Assembly (NCBI RefSeq): GCF_000479005.1
Contig: NZ_AWXC01000011.1
Coordinates: 1 to 64,000 of the forward strand
From: Prevotella sp. BV3P1
GTDB taxonomy: Bacteria > Bacteroidota > Bacteroidia > Bacteroidales > Bacteroidaceae
DNA length: 64,000 bases
Reading direction: 5' to 3'
The translations under genes were made by a program, and so were the position numbers. The notes beneath the pieces are model-generated. The model ran no database searches. It worked only from the letters and a program-made list of their open reading frames with translations, and had not been told where the DNA came from. How positions within the stretch are numbered: position 1 is the stretch's first letter; every line of letters begins with the position of its first letter. Below, piece by piece: positions 20,043-29,181 of the stretch.

Positions 20043-20085
20043 TATGACTTAAGTTTGTCATATTCATTTTTTTTCAGTTACTTTG
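20043..20085 (+). promoter_or_regulatory. Galactose operon promoter with overlapping inverted repeats
   Basis: A -33 TTTG (20054-20057) and a -7-like TTACTTTG (20078-20085) are 20 bp apart, 33 bp before galM. The inverted repeat TATGAC/GTCATA (20043-20048 and 20057-20062) overlaps the -33, and AAGTCA/TGACTT (20028-20033 and 20045-20050) lies just upstream. These are placed where a repressor or activator would bind. Confidence 0.55.
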
Positions 20086-20117
20086 CAAAAGCATCAAGTA
20101 ACTAAAAACTTATTTTT

Positions 20118-21209
20118 ATGACGAACACAACAGAAACAGAAAACCTCTGTGGATTGAAGTCTAAGGATTTTCAAACCACCATAGACGGGAAAAATACAGA
20201 TCTTTATATTCTCAAAAATAATGTTGGCAACGAAATAGCCATCACCAACTACGGAGGTGCCATCGTTGCCATCATGGTTCCTGATAAAGAGGGCAAACTC
20301 GCCAACGTCATTCAAGGACACGACAACATCCAGGACGTCATTGATTCGCCTGAACCTTACCTGTCTACTTTGATTGGGCGATATGGTAATCGCATCGCAA
20401 AAGGTAAATTTCATTTGCATGGCAAGGAATATCACTTGCCCATCAACAATGGACCAAATTGCCTTCATGGTGGCAATAAAGGGTTCAATGCCCGCGTTTG
20501 GGATGCCCTTCAGATGGACGATCAAACCCTGGTTCTTAAATATGTAAGCCCTTATGGCGAAGAAGGCTTTTCAGGAGAATTAAGGACAACGGTTGTGTAT
20601 TCGTTCAATGATGACAATGAACTGTCGATAGAATACATGTCGACCACCAATAAAAAGACAATTATCAACCTTACCAGCCATGGCTTTTTCTCACTGTCAG
20701 GCATCGCAAATCCTACTCCTACAATAGAAAACCAGATTTGCGAAATCAATGCAGATTATTATATTCCAATCGATGACACCTCTATTCCCACTGGTGAAAT
20801 CAGATTTGTAGAAGGAACCCCATTTGACTTCCGCCAGCCTAAGCCCATCGGTCAAGACATAGAAGCAGACGACGTGCAAATCAAAAATGGTGCTGGATAT
20901 GATCATTGCTTCGTGTTGAATAAGAAAGAAGAAGGTGAACTTAGCTTTGCAGCCAGATTGACAGAACCAACGAGTGGCCGCATCATGGAAGTGTATACCA
21001 CCGAACCAGGCGTACAATTGTACACTGACAACTGGGCAGACGGTTACAAAGGGCAGCATGGTGCTACATTCCCACGCCGCAGTGCCGTTTGTTTCGAGGC
21101 ACAACATTTCCCCGATTCTCCCAACCATCCATATTTCCCATCAGTGGTATTGAAACCTAACCAAGAATATAAGCAAAAGACTGTTTATAAATTTTATACA
21201 CAGAAATAA
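20118..21209 (+). CDS. galM: Cytoplasmic aldose 1-epimerase (mutarotase)
   Basis: 363 aa with no signal peptide. GalM motifs are present: IGRYGNRIAKGKF, NNGPNCLHGGNKGFNARVW (catalytic His region), INLTSHGFFSLSG (second His), GYDHCFVLN, and a late YTTEPGVQLYTDN with Glu. It interconverts alpha- and beta-galactose or glucose. It is the first gene of a sugar block, 50 bp before an MFS permease, and galK follows. A second epimerase of the same family at 23905 carries a lipoprotein signal, so the organism has one copy on each side of the inner membrane. Confidence 0.93.
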   Translation: MTNTTETENLCGLKSKDFQTTIDGKNTDLYILKNNVGNEIAITNYGGAIVAIMVPDKEGKLANVIQGHDNIQDVIDSPEPYLSTLIGRYGNRIAKGKFHLHGKEYHLPINNGPNCLHGGNKGFNARVWDALQMDDQTLVLKYVSPYGEEGFSGELRTTVVYSFNDDNELSIEYMSTTNKKTIINLTSHGFFSLSGIANPTPTIENQICEINADYYIPIDDTSIPTGEIRFVEGTPFDFRQPKPIGQDIEADDVQIKNGAGYDHCFVLNKKEEGELSFAARLTEPTSGRIMEVYTTEPGVQLYTDNWADGYKGQHGATFPRRSAVCFEAQHFPDSPNHPYFPSVVLKPNQEYKQKTVYKFYTQK

Positions 21210-21259
21210 CCCAGGAAGAAATATCTAAAATAACTAATAAAAAAATCTTTCAACTAAAA

Positions 21260-22543
21260 ATGGAACAACAGACAAACAAAAATGGCGTCATTGTTGCGAT
21301 TATCTCAATGATGTTCCTCTTTGCTATGATTTCATTCGTAACCAATCTTGCAGCACCATTCGGAAACATTTGGGGTAAAACCTACTCTTGGGCTGGTATG
21401 GTTGGTAACTTAATGAACTTCTTGGCTTATCTTTTCATGGGAATCCCAGCAGGCAAGATGCTTGTGAAATACGGTTACAAGAAAACCGCTCTGATAGCTA
21501 TCGCAGTAGGTTTCATCGGCTTGTTCGTACAGTATTTATCAAGTACGTTTGGCGGAAGCAGCGAGATGTTCAGCGTTCAGGGACAACCTGTCATGCTCAA
21601 TTTCATCGTCTACTTGCTTGGTGCGTTCATTTGTGGATTCTGTGTATGTATGTTAAACACGGTGGTGAACCCTATGTTGAACCTTCTTGGCGGAGGTGGT
21701 AACCGTGGAAACCAACTCATCCAAACTGGAGGAACATTAAACTCACTCGCAGCAACACTCACCCCGTTCTTTGTTGGTGTGCTGATTGGTCAGGTTACCG
21801 ACAAGACCAGCATGACTGACATCACCCCCTTGCTTTGGGTAGCCATGGGCGTGTTTGCTGTTACCTTCCTGATTATTTCATTCGTAGCCATTCCAGAACC
21901 ACAGTCAACCGCCCCAGGCGTTAAGTCAGAATACAGTCCATGGAACTTCCGCCACTTCATCCTCGGCGTGATTGCCATCTTCTTCTATGTGGGAATTGAA
22001 GTTGGTATTCCAGCTGAATTGAATTTCTACATCACCAAACTTGACTTCCCAGGTGCGGCAGCCGTAGCTGGTGGTATCGTAGCCATCTATTGGTTGTTGA
22101 TGCTCGTTGGCCGTTTCGTCAGCAGTTTCATCAGTGGCAAGATATCTTCACGCACACAGATGATTTTCACCACATCGCTGGCCATCATCCTGTTATTGAT
22201 TGCCATCGTGCTCCCCGAGAGTTCTGCTGTGTCATTCCGTGGTTCAGAAGTACCCATCAAGTGCTTCTTCATCATTTCATGTGGTATCTGCACATCAATC
22301 ATGTGGGGCTGTATCTTCAACCTGGCAACAGAAGGACTGGGTAAATACACGGCCGCAGCGTCAGGTATCTTTATGATGATGGTTGTTGGTGGTGGTGTGA
22401 TGCCATTCATCCAAGACCAAATTGCAACAAGCCTGAACAATTACATTGCCAGCTACTGGCTTGTTATTGCCATGCTCGCATACCTACTCTACTACGCTCT
22501 CGTAGGGTGCAAGAATGTGAACAAAGACATTCCTGTAGAATAA
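21260..22543 (+). CDS. MFS sugar permease (glucose/galactose type)
   Basis: 427 aa with about 12 transmembrane helices. The MFS loop GIPAGKMLVKYGYKKTALI lies between helices 2 and 3, and a long NTVVNPMLNLLGGGGNRGNQLIQ segment resembles the fucose-galactose-glucose:H+ symporter group. Position between an epimerase and galactokinase points to galactose or glucose uptake; specificity is inferred. A hairpin with a T run (22555-22598) follows the stop and may attenuate transcription into galK. Confidence 0.85.
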   Translation: MEQQTNKNGVIVAIISMMFLFAMISFVTNLAAPFGNIWGKTYSWAGMVGNLMNFLAYLFMGIPAGKMLVKYGYKKTALIAIAVGFIGLFVQYLSSTFGGSSEMFSVQGQPVMLNFIVYLLGAFICGFCVCMLNTVVNPMLNLLGGGGNRGNQLIQTGGTLNSLAATLTPFFVGVLIGQVTDKTSMTDITPLLWVAMGVFAVTFLIISFVAIPEPQSTAPGVKSEYSPWNFRHFILGVIAIFFYVGIEVGIPAELNFYITKLDFPGAAAVAGGIVAIYWLLMLVGRFVSSFISGKISSRTQMIFTTSLAIILLLIAIVLPESSAVSFRGSEVPIKCFFIISCGICTSIMWGCIFNLATEGLGKYTAAASGIFMMMVVGGGVMPFIQDQIATSLNNYIASYWLVIAMLAYLLYYALVGCKNVNKDIPVE

Positions 22544-22554
22544 TAAGCAACATA

Positions 22555-22598
22555 AAATGCTGAATGCTTATCCCAGATAAGTACATTCAGCATTTTTT
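22555..22598 (+). terminator. Terminator or attenuator between sugar permease and galK
   Basis: An 11-bp outer stem (22556-22566 with 22584-22594) and an inner CTTAT/ATAAG stem are followed by a T run. No -7 box is seen between it and galK, so galK may depend on read-through. Confidence 0.85.
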
Positions 22599-22644
22599 AT
22601 GATAAAACAATTTTTAGATTATAAACCTCTAAACCCTATTAATT

Positions 22645-23808
22645 ATGATGGACATAGATCATGTAAGAAGTCGTTTCATCAAGCACTTTGATGGTAAAAC
22701 AGGAAATATTTATTTTTCACCAGGTCGTATTAATTTGATTGGTGAACATACAGATTATAACGGTGGATTCGTATTTCCTGGCGCAGTAGACAAGGGTATC
22801 ATGGCTGAAGTTCGCCCTAATGGCACTAATACGGTCATGTGTTACTCCATAGATTTGAAAGACCGTGTAGAGTTTAAGGTAGACGATCCCGAAGGTCCCC
22901 GCACCAGTTGGGCACGCTACATCTACGGCATGGTGCAAGAAATGAAGAAGCTCGGCGTTGACGTAAAAGGCTTCAACACCGCTTTCTCTGGCGATGTGCC
23001 ACTTGGTGCCGGTATGTCTTCCTCGGCAGCGTTGGAAAGCTGTTTCGCATTTGCCTTGAATGACTTGTTCGGTGAGAACAAAGTGTCCAAATGGGACATG
23101 GCTTTGGCAGGACAAGCTACAGAGCATAAGTATGTAGGCGTTAACTGTGGCATCATGGATCAGTTTGCCAGTGTCTTTGGACAAGAGGGTAAGCTCATGC
23201 GCCTCGACTGCCGTAGTCGTGAGTTCGAATACTTCCCATTCAACCCACAGGGCTACAAACTCATGCTCGTCAACTCATGCGTGAAACACGAATTAGTGGG
23301 TTCGCCGTACAACGACCGTCGCAAATCCTGCGAGAATGTCGTTAAGCACATTGCAGCCAAATACCCCAACGAGAAATTTGAAACCCTGCGCGACTGCACA
23401 TGGGAGCAATTAGAAACAGTGAAAGCCGAAGTTGGTGAGGAAGATTACAACCGCGCCCGCTTTGTACTGGGTGAGAAAGACCGTGTGCTGGCCGTTTGCG
23501 ACGCATTGGAAGCTGGCGACTATGAGACAGTGGGTAAGAAGATGTACGAGACACACGAAGGTCTAAGTAAGGACTATGAGGTGTCTTGCGAAGAGCTGGA
23601 TTTCCTCAATGACGTTGCGAAAGAGAACGGCGTTACAGGCAGTCGTATCATGGGTGGCGGCTTCGGTGGCTGCACCATCAACCTGGTGAAGGATGAAATT
23701 CATGACAAGTTCGTGGCCGATGTCACAGAAAAATATCTTGCTAAATTTGGCAAGAAACCAGAAATCTATGACGTAGTGATCAGCCAGGGCTCTCACAGAG
23801 TATGCTAA
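22645..23808 (+). CDS. galK: Galactokinase
   Basis: 387 aa, typical GHMP kinase. The galactokinase signature is GRINLIGEHTDYNGG near residue 28, the ATP-binding motif is PLGAGMSSSAALE near 117, and the third motif is GGGFGGCTINLV near 340. It makes galactose-1-phosphate in the cytoplasm. galT is not in the window, and galE lies 35 kb away. The gene is flanked on both sides by hairpin terminators. Confidence 0.96.
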   Translation: MMDIDHVRSRFIKHFDGKTGNIYFSPGRINLIGEHTDYNGGFVFPGAVDKGIMAEVRPNGTNTVMCYSIDLKDRVEFKVDDPEGPRTSWARYIYGMVQEMKKLGVDVKGFNTAFSGDVPLGAGMSSSAALESCFAFALNDLFGENKVSKWDMALAGQATEHKYVGVNCGIMDQFASVFGQEGKLMRLDCRSREFEYFPFNPQGYKLMLVNSCVKHELVGSPYNDRRKSCENVVKHIAAKYPNEKFETLRDCTWEQLETVKAEVGEEDYNRARFVLGEKDRVLAVCDALEAGDYETVGKKMYETHEGLSKDYEVSCEELDFLNDVAKENGVTGSRIMGGGFGGCTINLVKDEIHDKFVADVTEKYLAKFGKKPEIYDVVISQGSHRVC

Positions 23809-23822
23809 TTGATAACAAATGA

Positions 23823-23863
23823 AGATATCTGTTATCAACATTGTGATAACAGGTATCTTTTTT
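23823..23863 (+). terminator. Intrinsic terminator after galK
   Basis: A 15-bp stem (23823-23837 with 23844-23858, one G-T pair) has a 6-nt loop and a T-rich tail. Confidence 0.9.
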
Positions 23864-23904
23864 GTTTTTATTCACTCATAACAAATATTACCAAAACATT
23901 CAAG

Positions 23905-25071
23905 ATGAAACTAACAAAAGGATTATTCGTGGGCGCAGCATTTGCCATGGCACTGTTTACGGCTTGCTCGTCCAGTAACAACAGTAAATTAACCGTTTCC
24001 GGTCTTAACCCCGCCAAGTTCGACACAACACTCAACGGAAAGCCTGTTAAGTTGTTCGTTTTGAAGAACAACAATGACATGGAAGTTTGCGTCACAAACT
24101 TTGGTGCACGCGTCGTGTCAATCTGCGTACCCAACAAAGCCGGTGTAGCTACCGATGTCGTGTTAGGATATGACAACATTGCACAGTATGCCGACTCTGT
24201 CAATAATGCCAGCGATTTCGGCGCAGCCATTGGTCGTTACGCCAACCGTATCAATCAGGGTCAAATCACGGTTGCAGGAAAGAAGATTCAATTGCCACGC
24301 AACAATTTCGGACACTGCCTGCATGGTGGCCCCTCAGGTTGGCAATATTCCGTATACGAAGGTAATCAGCTGAACGATTCAACGCTACAGCTTGTCTTGC
24401 ATTCTCCCGACGGTGACAACAACTTCCCCGGCAATGTAACAGCAACAGTTACCTACACGGTAACAAGCGACAACACGCTGGACATGAAGTTTGAGGCCAC
24501 CACCGACGCAGAAACCGTCATCAACATGACGAACCACTCGTACTTCAACCTCTCGGGCGACCCTTCAAAGGCTGGCACCAACATGGTTCTTTATATAAAT
24601 GCCGACAACTATACACCATGCGACAGTACCTTCATGACAACTGGAGAAATCAAACCTGTTTACGGTACACCCATGGACTTCACCAAGCGTCACGCACTGT
24701 ATGAAACCATCGGAGACACAACCTTCACACAACTCAAATATGGTAGAGGGTACGATCACAACTATGTGCTGAACACCTATAAGGACGGTAAGGGCGACGA
24801 CACCAAGGTGGCTGCCAGCCTATACTCTCCCGAATCGGGCATCTACATGGAAGTGTACACCAACGAACCGGGCATCCAGGTTTATTCTGGCAACTTCCTT
24901 TCTGGCAGTGTCATCGGCAAAAAGGGCATCGCCTACCCACAGCGTGCCTCGGTTTGTCTGGAAACACAGAAATTCCCAGACTCTCCAAATAAGAAGAACT
25001 GGCCTTCACCTTACTTGAAGCCTGGTGAAAAATATTTCAGTCACGTTGCCTATAAGTTTAGTGTAAGATAA
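23905..25071 (+). CDS. Lipoprotein aldose 1-epimerase
   Basis: 388 aa from ATG 23905. This start gives a lipoprotein signal with a lipobox ending LFTAC and a Ser/Asn-rich linker after it; the open frame extends upstream through the preceding terminator and should be ignored. The body is a GalM-type epimerase (IGRYANRINQGQI, NNFGHCLHGGPSGWQ, INMTNHSYFNLSGD, GYDHNYVLN, YTNEPGIQVYSGN). It would act in the periplasm or on the outer membrane, equilibrating sugar anomers before uptake. It is related to the cytoplasmic copy at 20118 but clearly diverged. Confidence 0.92.
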   Translation: MKLTKGLFVGAAFAMALFTACSSSNNSKLTVSGLNPAKFDTTLNGKPVKLFVLKNNNDMEVCVTNFGARVVSICVPNKAGVATDVVLGYDNIAQYADSVNNASDFGAAIGRYANRINQGQITVAGKKIQLPRNNFGHCLHGGPSGWQYSVYEGNQLNDSTLQLVLHSPDGDNNFPGNVTATVTYTVTSDNTLDMKFEATTDAETVINMTNHSYFNLSGDPSKAGTNMVLYINADNYTPCDSTFMTTGEIKPVYGTPMDFTKRHALYETIGDTTFTQLKYGRGYDHNYVLNTYKDGKGDDTKVAASLYSPESGIYMEVYTNEPGIQVYSGNFLSGSVIGKKGIAYPQRASVCLETQKFPDSPNKKNWPSPYLKPGEKYFSHVAYKFSVR

Positions 25072-25110
25072 ACATTGCTGCGGACCCATCGTTCCGCATC
25101 AACGCTATCA

Positions 25111-25156
25111 AGTAGGAGATAAACACCCATCATGGATGTTTATCTCCTACTTTTAT
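25111..25156 (+). terminator. Intrinsic terminator after the lipoprotein epimerase
   Basis: A 15-bp perfect stem (25111-25125 with 25137-25151) is followed by TTTTATCTTT-like sequence. Confidence 0.85.
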
Positions 25157-25365
25157 CTTTGCCTCCGTCAACTGCTACGTACTTTTGGTACAACATTTTG
25201 AGGATCGGTTTGGTCATAATCATCTGTATCAGAATGGGATTTCTCAAAAGAAGCCAACAAGTATGAATTGTTGCAATTACATGCACAAAGGATGCAAAGG
25301 AAGTTTAAATGGCAGAATAAAAATATAATTTATGTTATAAAAACGCCCTGTACAGACCAGAAAAC

Positions 25366-25395
25366 TTGCACGGATGAAACATTTTACTACCTTTG
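25366..25395 (+). promoter_or_regulatory. Promoter for a short RNA
   Basis: TTG at 25366-25368 and TACCTTTG at 25388-25395 are separated by 19 bp, the ideal spacing for the Bacteroidetes housekeeping sigma factor. No ORF starts downstream before a terminator. Confidence 0.75.
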
Positions 25396-25401
25396 CATTG
25401 T

Positions 25402-25469
25402 GTTTTTCATGGTATTAGATTATTAAGGTTAATGAAGATTGGTTGTCGTGAGACAATCAATTTTTTTTT
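25402..25469 (+). ncRNA. Candidate small RNA (~68 nt)
   Basis: It starts about 6 nt after a perfect promoter and ends in a strong intrinsic terminator: stem 25438-25447 with 25452-25461, a GTGA (GNRA-type) loop and nine T residues (25461-25469). There is no credible ORF. It lies in a convergent gap, so it is not a leader of a known gene. The function and the exact 5' end are unknown. Confidence 0.55.
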
Positions 25470-25599
25470 GATAGGCCACGTTGTCAGATTACACAGACAA
25501 AAGCACGCCTTCGGGAGTCCATTCAGCGAAAACAAAACACTTTTTTTTATAAGGGAAGACGACTAATAATTGTCCGTTTATTTCAAAATTGTCAAGTTT

Positions 25600-25935
25600 C
25601 AAAATAGAAAAAATGCGAGGGTTCAGAGGACGTTTTTATGCACCTCAAAATATTGAAAAACCGTTTTTCACAGCAACGGCATACGGTTTGTGTCCCTATT
25701 ATCATCATCTTGCCGTGTTAGAAGTAGCATATTGACTCGCAATTAGTATGATATTGTTGCATAATAGCATGCATATTGGCCGTCAATAAGCATGCTATTG
25801 GCACAAGAATGGATTCACCTATGAAATGAAAAAGCGCTTCATCACAATAACTCATTGTACCATAAGGAAATACGGAAACAGCCTATAATTTGCGTATTTG
25901 CGCTCTACCTTCCTGTTGGTTGCAAATACGCGAGT
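25600..25935. repeat. Dispersed intergenic element, copy C
   Basis: About 335 bp: an AT-rich left part, a 22-bp dyad array (25719-25806), then 86 bp later a hairpin with perfect 10-bp arms, GCGTATTTGC (25892-25901) and GCAAATACGC (25922-25931). It shows the same order and spacing as copies E (48240-48575) and F (57865-58195). End points are approximate. It lies between convergent genes. Confidence 0.7.
25719..25806. repeat. 22-bp degenerate array C (4 units)
   Basis: Units start at 25719, 25741, 25763 and 25785. All four keep ATTG at the same offset (25731, 25753, 25775, 25797). The dyad core differs from arrays A, B and D: AGCATGCT in unit 4 and a related GCATGC in unit 3. Unit 1 aligns with unit 1 of array E (CATATTGAC). 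Confidence 0.85.
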
Positions 25936-26080
25936 TTTGAAGCCGCAAGTAAAAATATTTCATCGACGAGCCAAATGGATTGCAGGCATGACGTAATTCA
26001 TCACATCCCTACAATGCGGAACGTGAAGAATCACGCACCTACGGTTCAAAATCCTATCAGAAGACTTTATGTTTGTAATC
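25936..26080. repeat. Second repeat-like segment before the M6 gene
   Basis: GACGTAATTCATCACAT at 25989-26005 recurs, with one change, at ~41817-41833 upstream of rho. An open frame runs through here on the plus strand (25855-26166), but it overlaps the M6 gene and the hairpin and is probably not a gene. I otherwise see nothing in this stretch. Confidence 0.4.
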
Positions 26081-28219
26081 TCAATATTTCAGAATTTTCT
26101 TACCATTCGATATGTATATCCCCTTTGGCAGGGCATCGAGTTTGGTTCCCACGAACTGCCCATTGAGATTATAAATTTTGAAAGGCTGGCGAGTGTTGGG
26201 CTTGGCCTCAAGCAGTTTGATACCAGTTTCCTGCTTGTTCGTAGGTCCTATCACCTTTACGTCATCCAAGAAAAAGCGGTTGTAAGGTATAAATTGGAGA
26301 GTTGACGCTCCTGTTCCAATGAAAGGAACCTTGACGGTAGTCCACTTCCCTCTGTCCAATGTAAAGACGCCTAACAGCGAATCGTTGATATACACATCCA
26401 ACGTGTTTTTATCTTTTCCAAAAGGTGCAGCTACGAAGATGAGCGTGTCTTTACCATGCGCATAGAATTCGGGTGACAACACGGTACCATTCTTTGACGA
26501 TGTGCCAAACTTCGCGCATCGGTCGCCACCGTAAGCGGCGCCAGACAGCACATACCAGCCATCCATATCCGTCATGAAACCATTCTTGCTCCGAGCCACC
26601 TGCCCATCAAACCTGCCGTCATTTCCACCCGTACCCTTGCACTGGTCAAATGTTTCATGGAATAGGATGCCATCAGACGGCGTCTGATTTGGTTTTGTTG
26701 AGGCAGTAACCACCTTGAAGTGAAAAGATATGGTTCCATCCTCATTTCTTGTAATCTCATTCACGTCCTTATTCATGAAATAGGTTCCCCACCGATTCGC
26801 ATTGTACAAACTGGCCGCAGGCTTTGAGTTCGCTGTCAGACTGTCATTAGCCTTATACGGATAAGCATCGCCAGCAATCTCCGAAGCACTATAAATTCCC
26901 AATTTGTCGAGGTAAGCATCAGAATTGTCGGCATGAAAGATGGTACATCTCTGATGATTTTTCTGGCTGTTAACGGTATTATCTGCCCATGTCTTGGCAT
27001 CAAAATCAACGTGCAGAATCAGCAATCCTTCTCCGCCAAGCCCTGCATCCCAACCTGTTTTGCGCCTGTTTTCCAACAGATAGTATTCGTTTCTATTGTT
27101 TTCGTTGTAAATGGCATACGCCTCACCCTGCTCACTGAGCGGTTTCATGTTCGTGACAGTGAGATCGCTGGTCAGTTCTATCGGATCTAACCAACCTAAA
27201 TAAGTGCGTTCATAACTGGTATAACCAGCTGGAACGAATCCACCAACGTTGTAACTTCCTTGATCCATCAAATCCCATGAAAACATGCCATAAGCCTCGC
27301 CATTGAGGGTGTCATACATGTCAGGCAACCCCAACACATGCGACAACTCATGACAGATGGTTCCGATACCATCAATTTTTGTTCGTGAAGACAGTTCTGG
27401 ACCACAGGCATAAGAATCGATGGTTGCCTGATCCAAGTTAAAATCAAAGTGGGATTCAGACAGCTCCGCCTGGTGAGGCCAAACGCGCTTGGAATCTTGT
27501 CCATCTGCTGAATTTTCACCTTGACCAGCATATAACACGTACAGCGCATCCACTTTCCCATCATGATCCCAATCGTAATCTCGAAAATCCACCTCCGCAT
27601 CTGCACCCATGCAAGCCTCTTGTATCATTTCTTGTGGTCGGATATCGTAACCTTCACGATCGTTGGCACCATAGTAAGCATAACCTTTCTTCATGCGTAT
27701 GGGACCTACAACATCAAAGGACAAGTCAAATTTCCCTCTGCTCTGGTCGAGGAAATAATCTCTTACACTTCCTTTAAATCCCAACTCGTGTACAAAACCC
27801 AGCTTGTTGGTAATCTGTTGATAAAGCTCTTTCGTATGCGTTTCGTTGAATTTAGCATCATCAAAATCCACCAAAATCATCAAACCTTTTTTCTTTCCTT
27901 CGTAGCCAGCATGCTTTTCGCCCAAGGAACCACGGGTCTTTTCATATCTATGAGCGGCAGCTCTGCGTCTTTTTGCAGCAGCTTTTCTTGCTAAAGTTGT
28001 GAAATCGGCAGGTCGATAAGCCTGAAGTTGTTCATCGAAAACGTATTTCTGACCATCTTCAGCCTCCATGTAATGCAGGTGTTCATCGCCTTTGAACATC
28101 GCTCTAACCTCCACTCCACTCGCAAGACGAATGACTTTCCACCCGCTCTTTTTGACTGGTATGGCGACAAGCCACTGCGTCATCCATATAAATAATAAAA
28201 CGGAGAATAATCTTTTCAT
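26081..28219 (-). CDS. Secreted M6-family metalloprotease with type IX-like C-terminal tail
   Basis: 712 aa from the ATG at 28219, which begins a signal peptide (KRLFSVLLFIWMTQWLVA); the frame extends 36 codons upstream with no signal features. The zinc site is CHELSHVLGLPDMYD, with HExxH at residues 290-294 and a GLPD turn, as in immune-inhibitor-A-like M6 peptidases. A DYDWDHDGKVDAL segment at ~215 resembles a calcium loop. A jelly-roll-like region precedes the end, and the last ~35 residues (YNLNGQF, KGIYISNGKKILKY) look like a type A sorting signal of the type IX secretion system. It is probably a surface or released protease. It may be transcribed alone. Confidence 0.88.
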   Translation of the reverse strand: MKRLFSVLLFIWMTQWLVAIPVKKSGWKVIRLASGVEVRAMFKGDEHLHYMEAEDGQKYVFDEQLQAYRPADFTTLARKAAAKRRRAAAHRYEKTRGSLGEKHAGYEGKKKGLMILVDFDDAKFNETHTKELYQQITNKLGFVHELGFKGSVRDYFLDQSRGKFDLSFDVVGPIRMKKGYAYYGANDREGYDIRPQEMIQEACMGADAEVDFRDYDWDHDGKVDALYVLYAGQGENSADGQDSKRVWPHQAELSESHFDFNLDQATIDSYACGPELSSRTKIDGIGTICHELSHVLGLPDMYDTLNGEAYGMFSWDLMDQGSYNVGGFVPAGYTSYERTYLGWLDPIELTSDLTVTNMKPLSEQGEAYAIYNENNRNEYYLLENRRKTGWDAGLGGEGLLILHVDFDAKTWADNTVNSQKNHQRCTIFHADNSDAYLDKLGIYSASEIAGDAYPYKANDSLTANSKPAASLYNANRWGTYFMNKDVNEITRNEDGTISFHFKVVTASTKPNQTPSDGILFHETFDQCKGTGGNDGRFDGQVARSKNGFMTDMDGWYVLSGAAYGGDRCAKFGTSSKNGTVLSPEFYAHGKDTLIFVAAPFGKDKNTLDVYINDSLLGVFTLDRGKWTTVKVPFIGTGASTLQFIPYNRFFLDDVKVIGPTNKQETGIKLLEAKPNTRQPFKIYNLNGQFVGTKLDALPKGIYISNGKKILKY

Positions 28220-28399
28220 GCCATATTTTCTATCTGATGACAAAAATAATGAAAAGTTTTTTAAAATCATCGCAGGCATCCCATATTTGACATCTTGCCC
28301 ACGAACAAATATCTTGATAGACAACAAAACCGATAAGGATAATTAAATAAAGTTGAAAGACGGCAAATACGGAATGCTTACGCTTCAATTTATCGCAAC

Positions 28400-28440
28400 A
28401 AAAAAAAGAGAGGTACCTTGTATGTTGATACGCTCTCTCT
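28400..28440 (-). terminator. Terminator after the ompH-like gene
   Basis: On the minus strand an AGAGAG/CTCTCT stem with GTA/TAC pairs beneath the loop is followed by eight T residues. It lies 47-87 bp past the stop at 28487. Confidence 0.75.
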
Positions 28441-28486
28441 CATCATGTACGATGACAATATAGGAAACTGTGCAAAAGAAACTTAC

Positions 28487-29104
28487 TTATTTCTTTGCGT
28501 CAGCTTTTTTCTTTGTGTCGATTGGCTTATAAGCCTTGTTCAAACCAGCAACTACATCCTTGGTGATATCATAGCTCTTGTCGGCATACAGCAGATTATC
28601 TCCTGCCTTGGAAAGGATAAGACTATACTTTTTATCCTTGTTATAGCTGGCCAAGAAGTGCTGAATGGAGTCGCGGAGAGCCTTATTATACTTATCGGTT
28701 TCTGTTTGAAACTCATTGCTCAGACGCTGATTGAGCGCCTGAAGATCGGCACTTTGCTTCTGCAATCCAGCTTGAATGGATTCGGCCTGGTCACGAGTGT
28801 ATGCGTTTTGTTGAAGCTTCTGCTGGAAGTTAGCAGCTGCTTGCTCCAATTGTTTCTGCTTTCCAGCCAACGTATTCTGGATGTTTTGTCCCTTCTTCTG
28901 CAAAATCAAACTATAATCCTTGCAGAACTTGTACTGGGTCATGATGCTGTCTACCTCAACATAGGCAATTTTCATGTCTGTAGGAACAGCAGCTGTTGTA
29001 CCTTCTGACTTCTTATCAACCTGAGGTTTTGAATTGTCACATGCCGTGAAAGCCAGTGTTGCGAGTGCTGCAACCGCCACCGAACGGATAATCTTTTTCT
29101 TCAT
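28487..29104 (-). CDS. OmpH/Skp-family lipoprotein
   Basis: 205 aa. The signal peptide ends in a lipobox (LATLAFTACDNS), so the mature protein should be lipidated at the cysteine, unlike soluble E. coli Skp. After an acidic linker the core begins KIAYVEVDSIMTQY, the usual OmpH strand, then a long coiled coil (~70-150, rich in Q and K: LAGKQKQLEQAAANFQQKL) and a closing strand YADKSYDITKDVV. The family chaperones outer-membrane proteins in the periplasm. It ends in a basic KKKADAKK tail. The gene lies 77 bp after a small membrane-protein gene on the same strand. Confidence 0.85.
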   Translation of the reverse strand: MKKKIIRSVAVAALATLAFTACDNSKPQVDKKSEGTTAAVPTDMKIAYVEVDSIMTQYKFCKDYSLILQKKGQNIQNTLAGKQKQLEQAAANFQQKLQQNAYTRDQAESIQAGLQKQSADLQALNQRLSNEFQTETDKYNKALRDSIQHFLASYNKDKKYSLILSKAGDNLLYADKSYDITKDVVAGLNKAYKPIDTKKKADAKK

Positions 29105-29181
29105 TTTATATTCTGATATTTAATTGTTTACATATTATTATGTTTCATGACCTTGACAGTATGCTGCCCATGACATCCATT

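Noticed and set aside
25855-26166. 103-aa plus-strand ORF
   Set aside because: It overlaps the M6 gene end and the hairpin of element C, has no signal, domain or promoter, and its sequence partly recurs as a DNA repeat.
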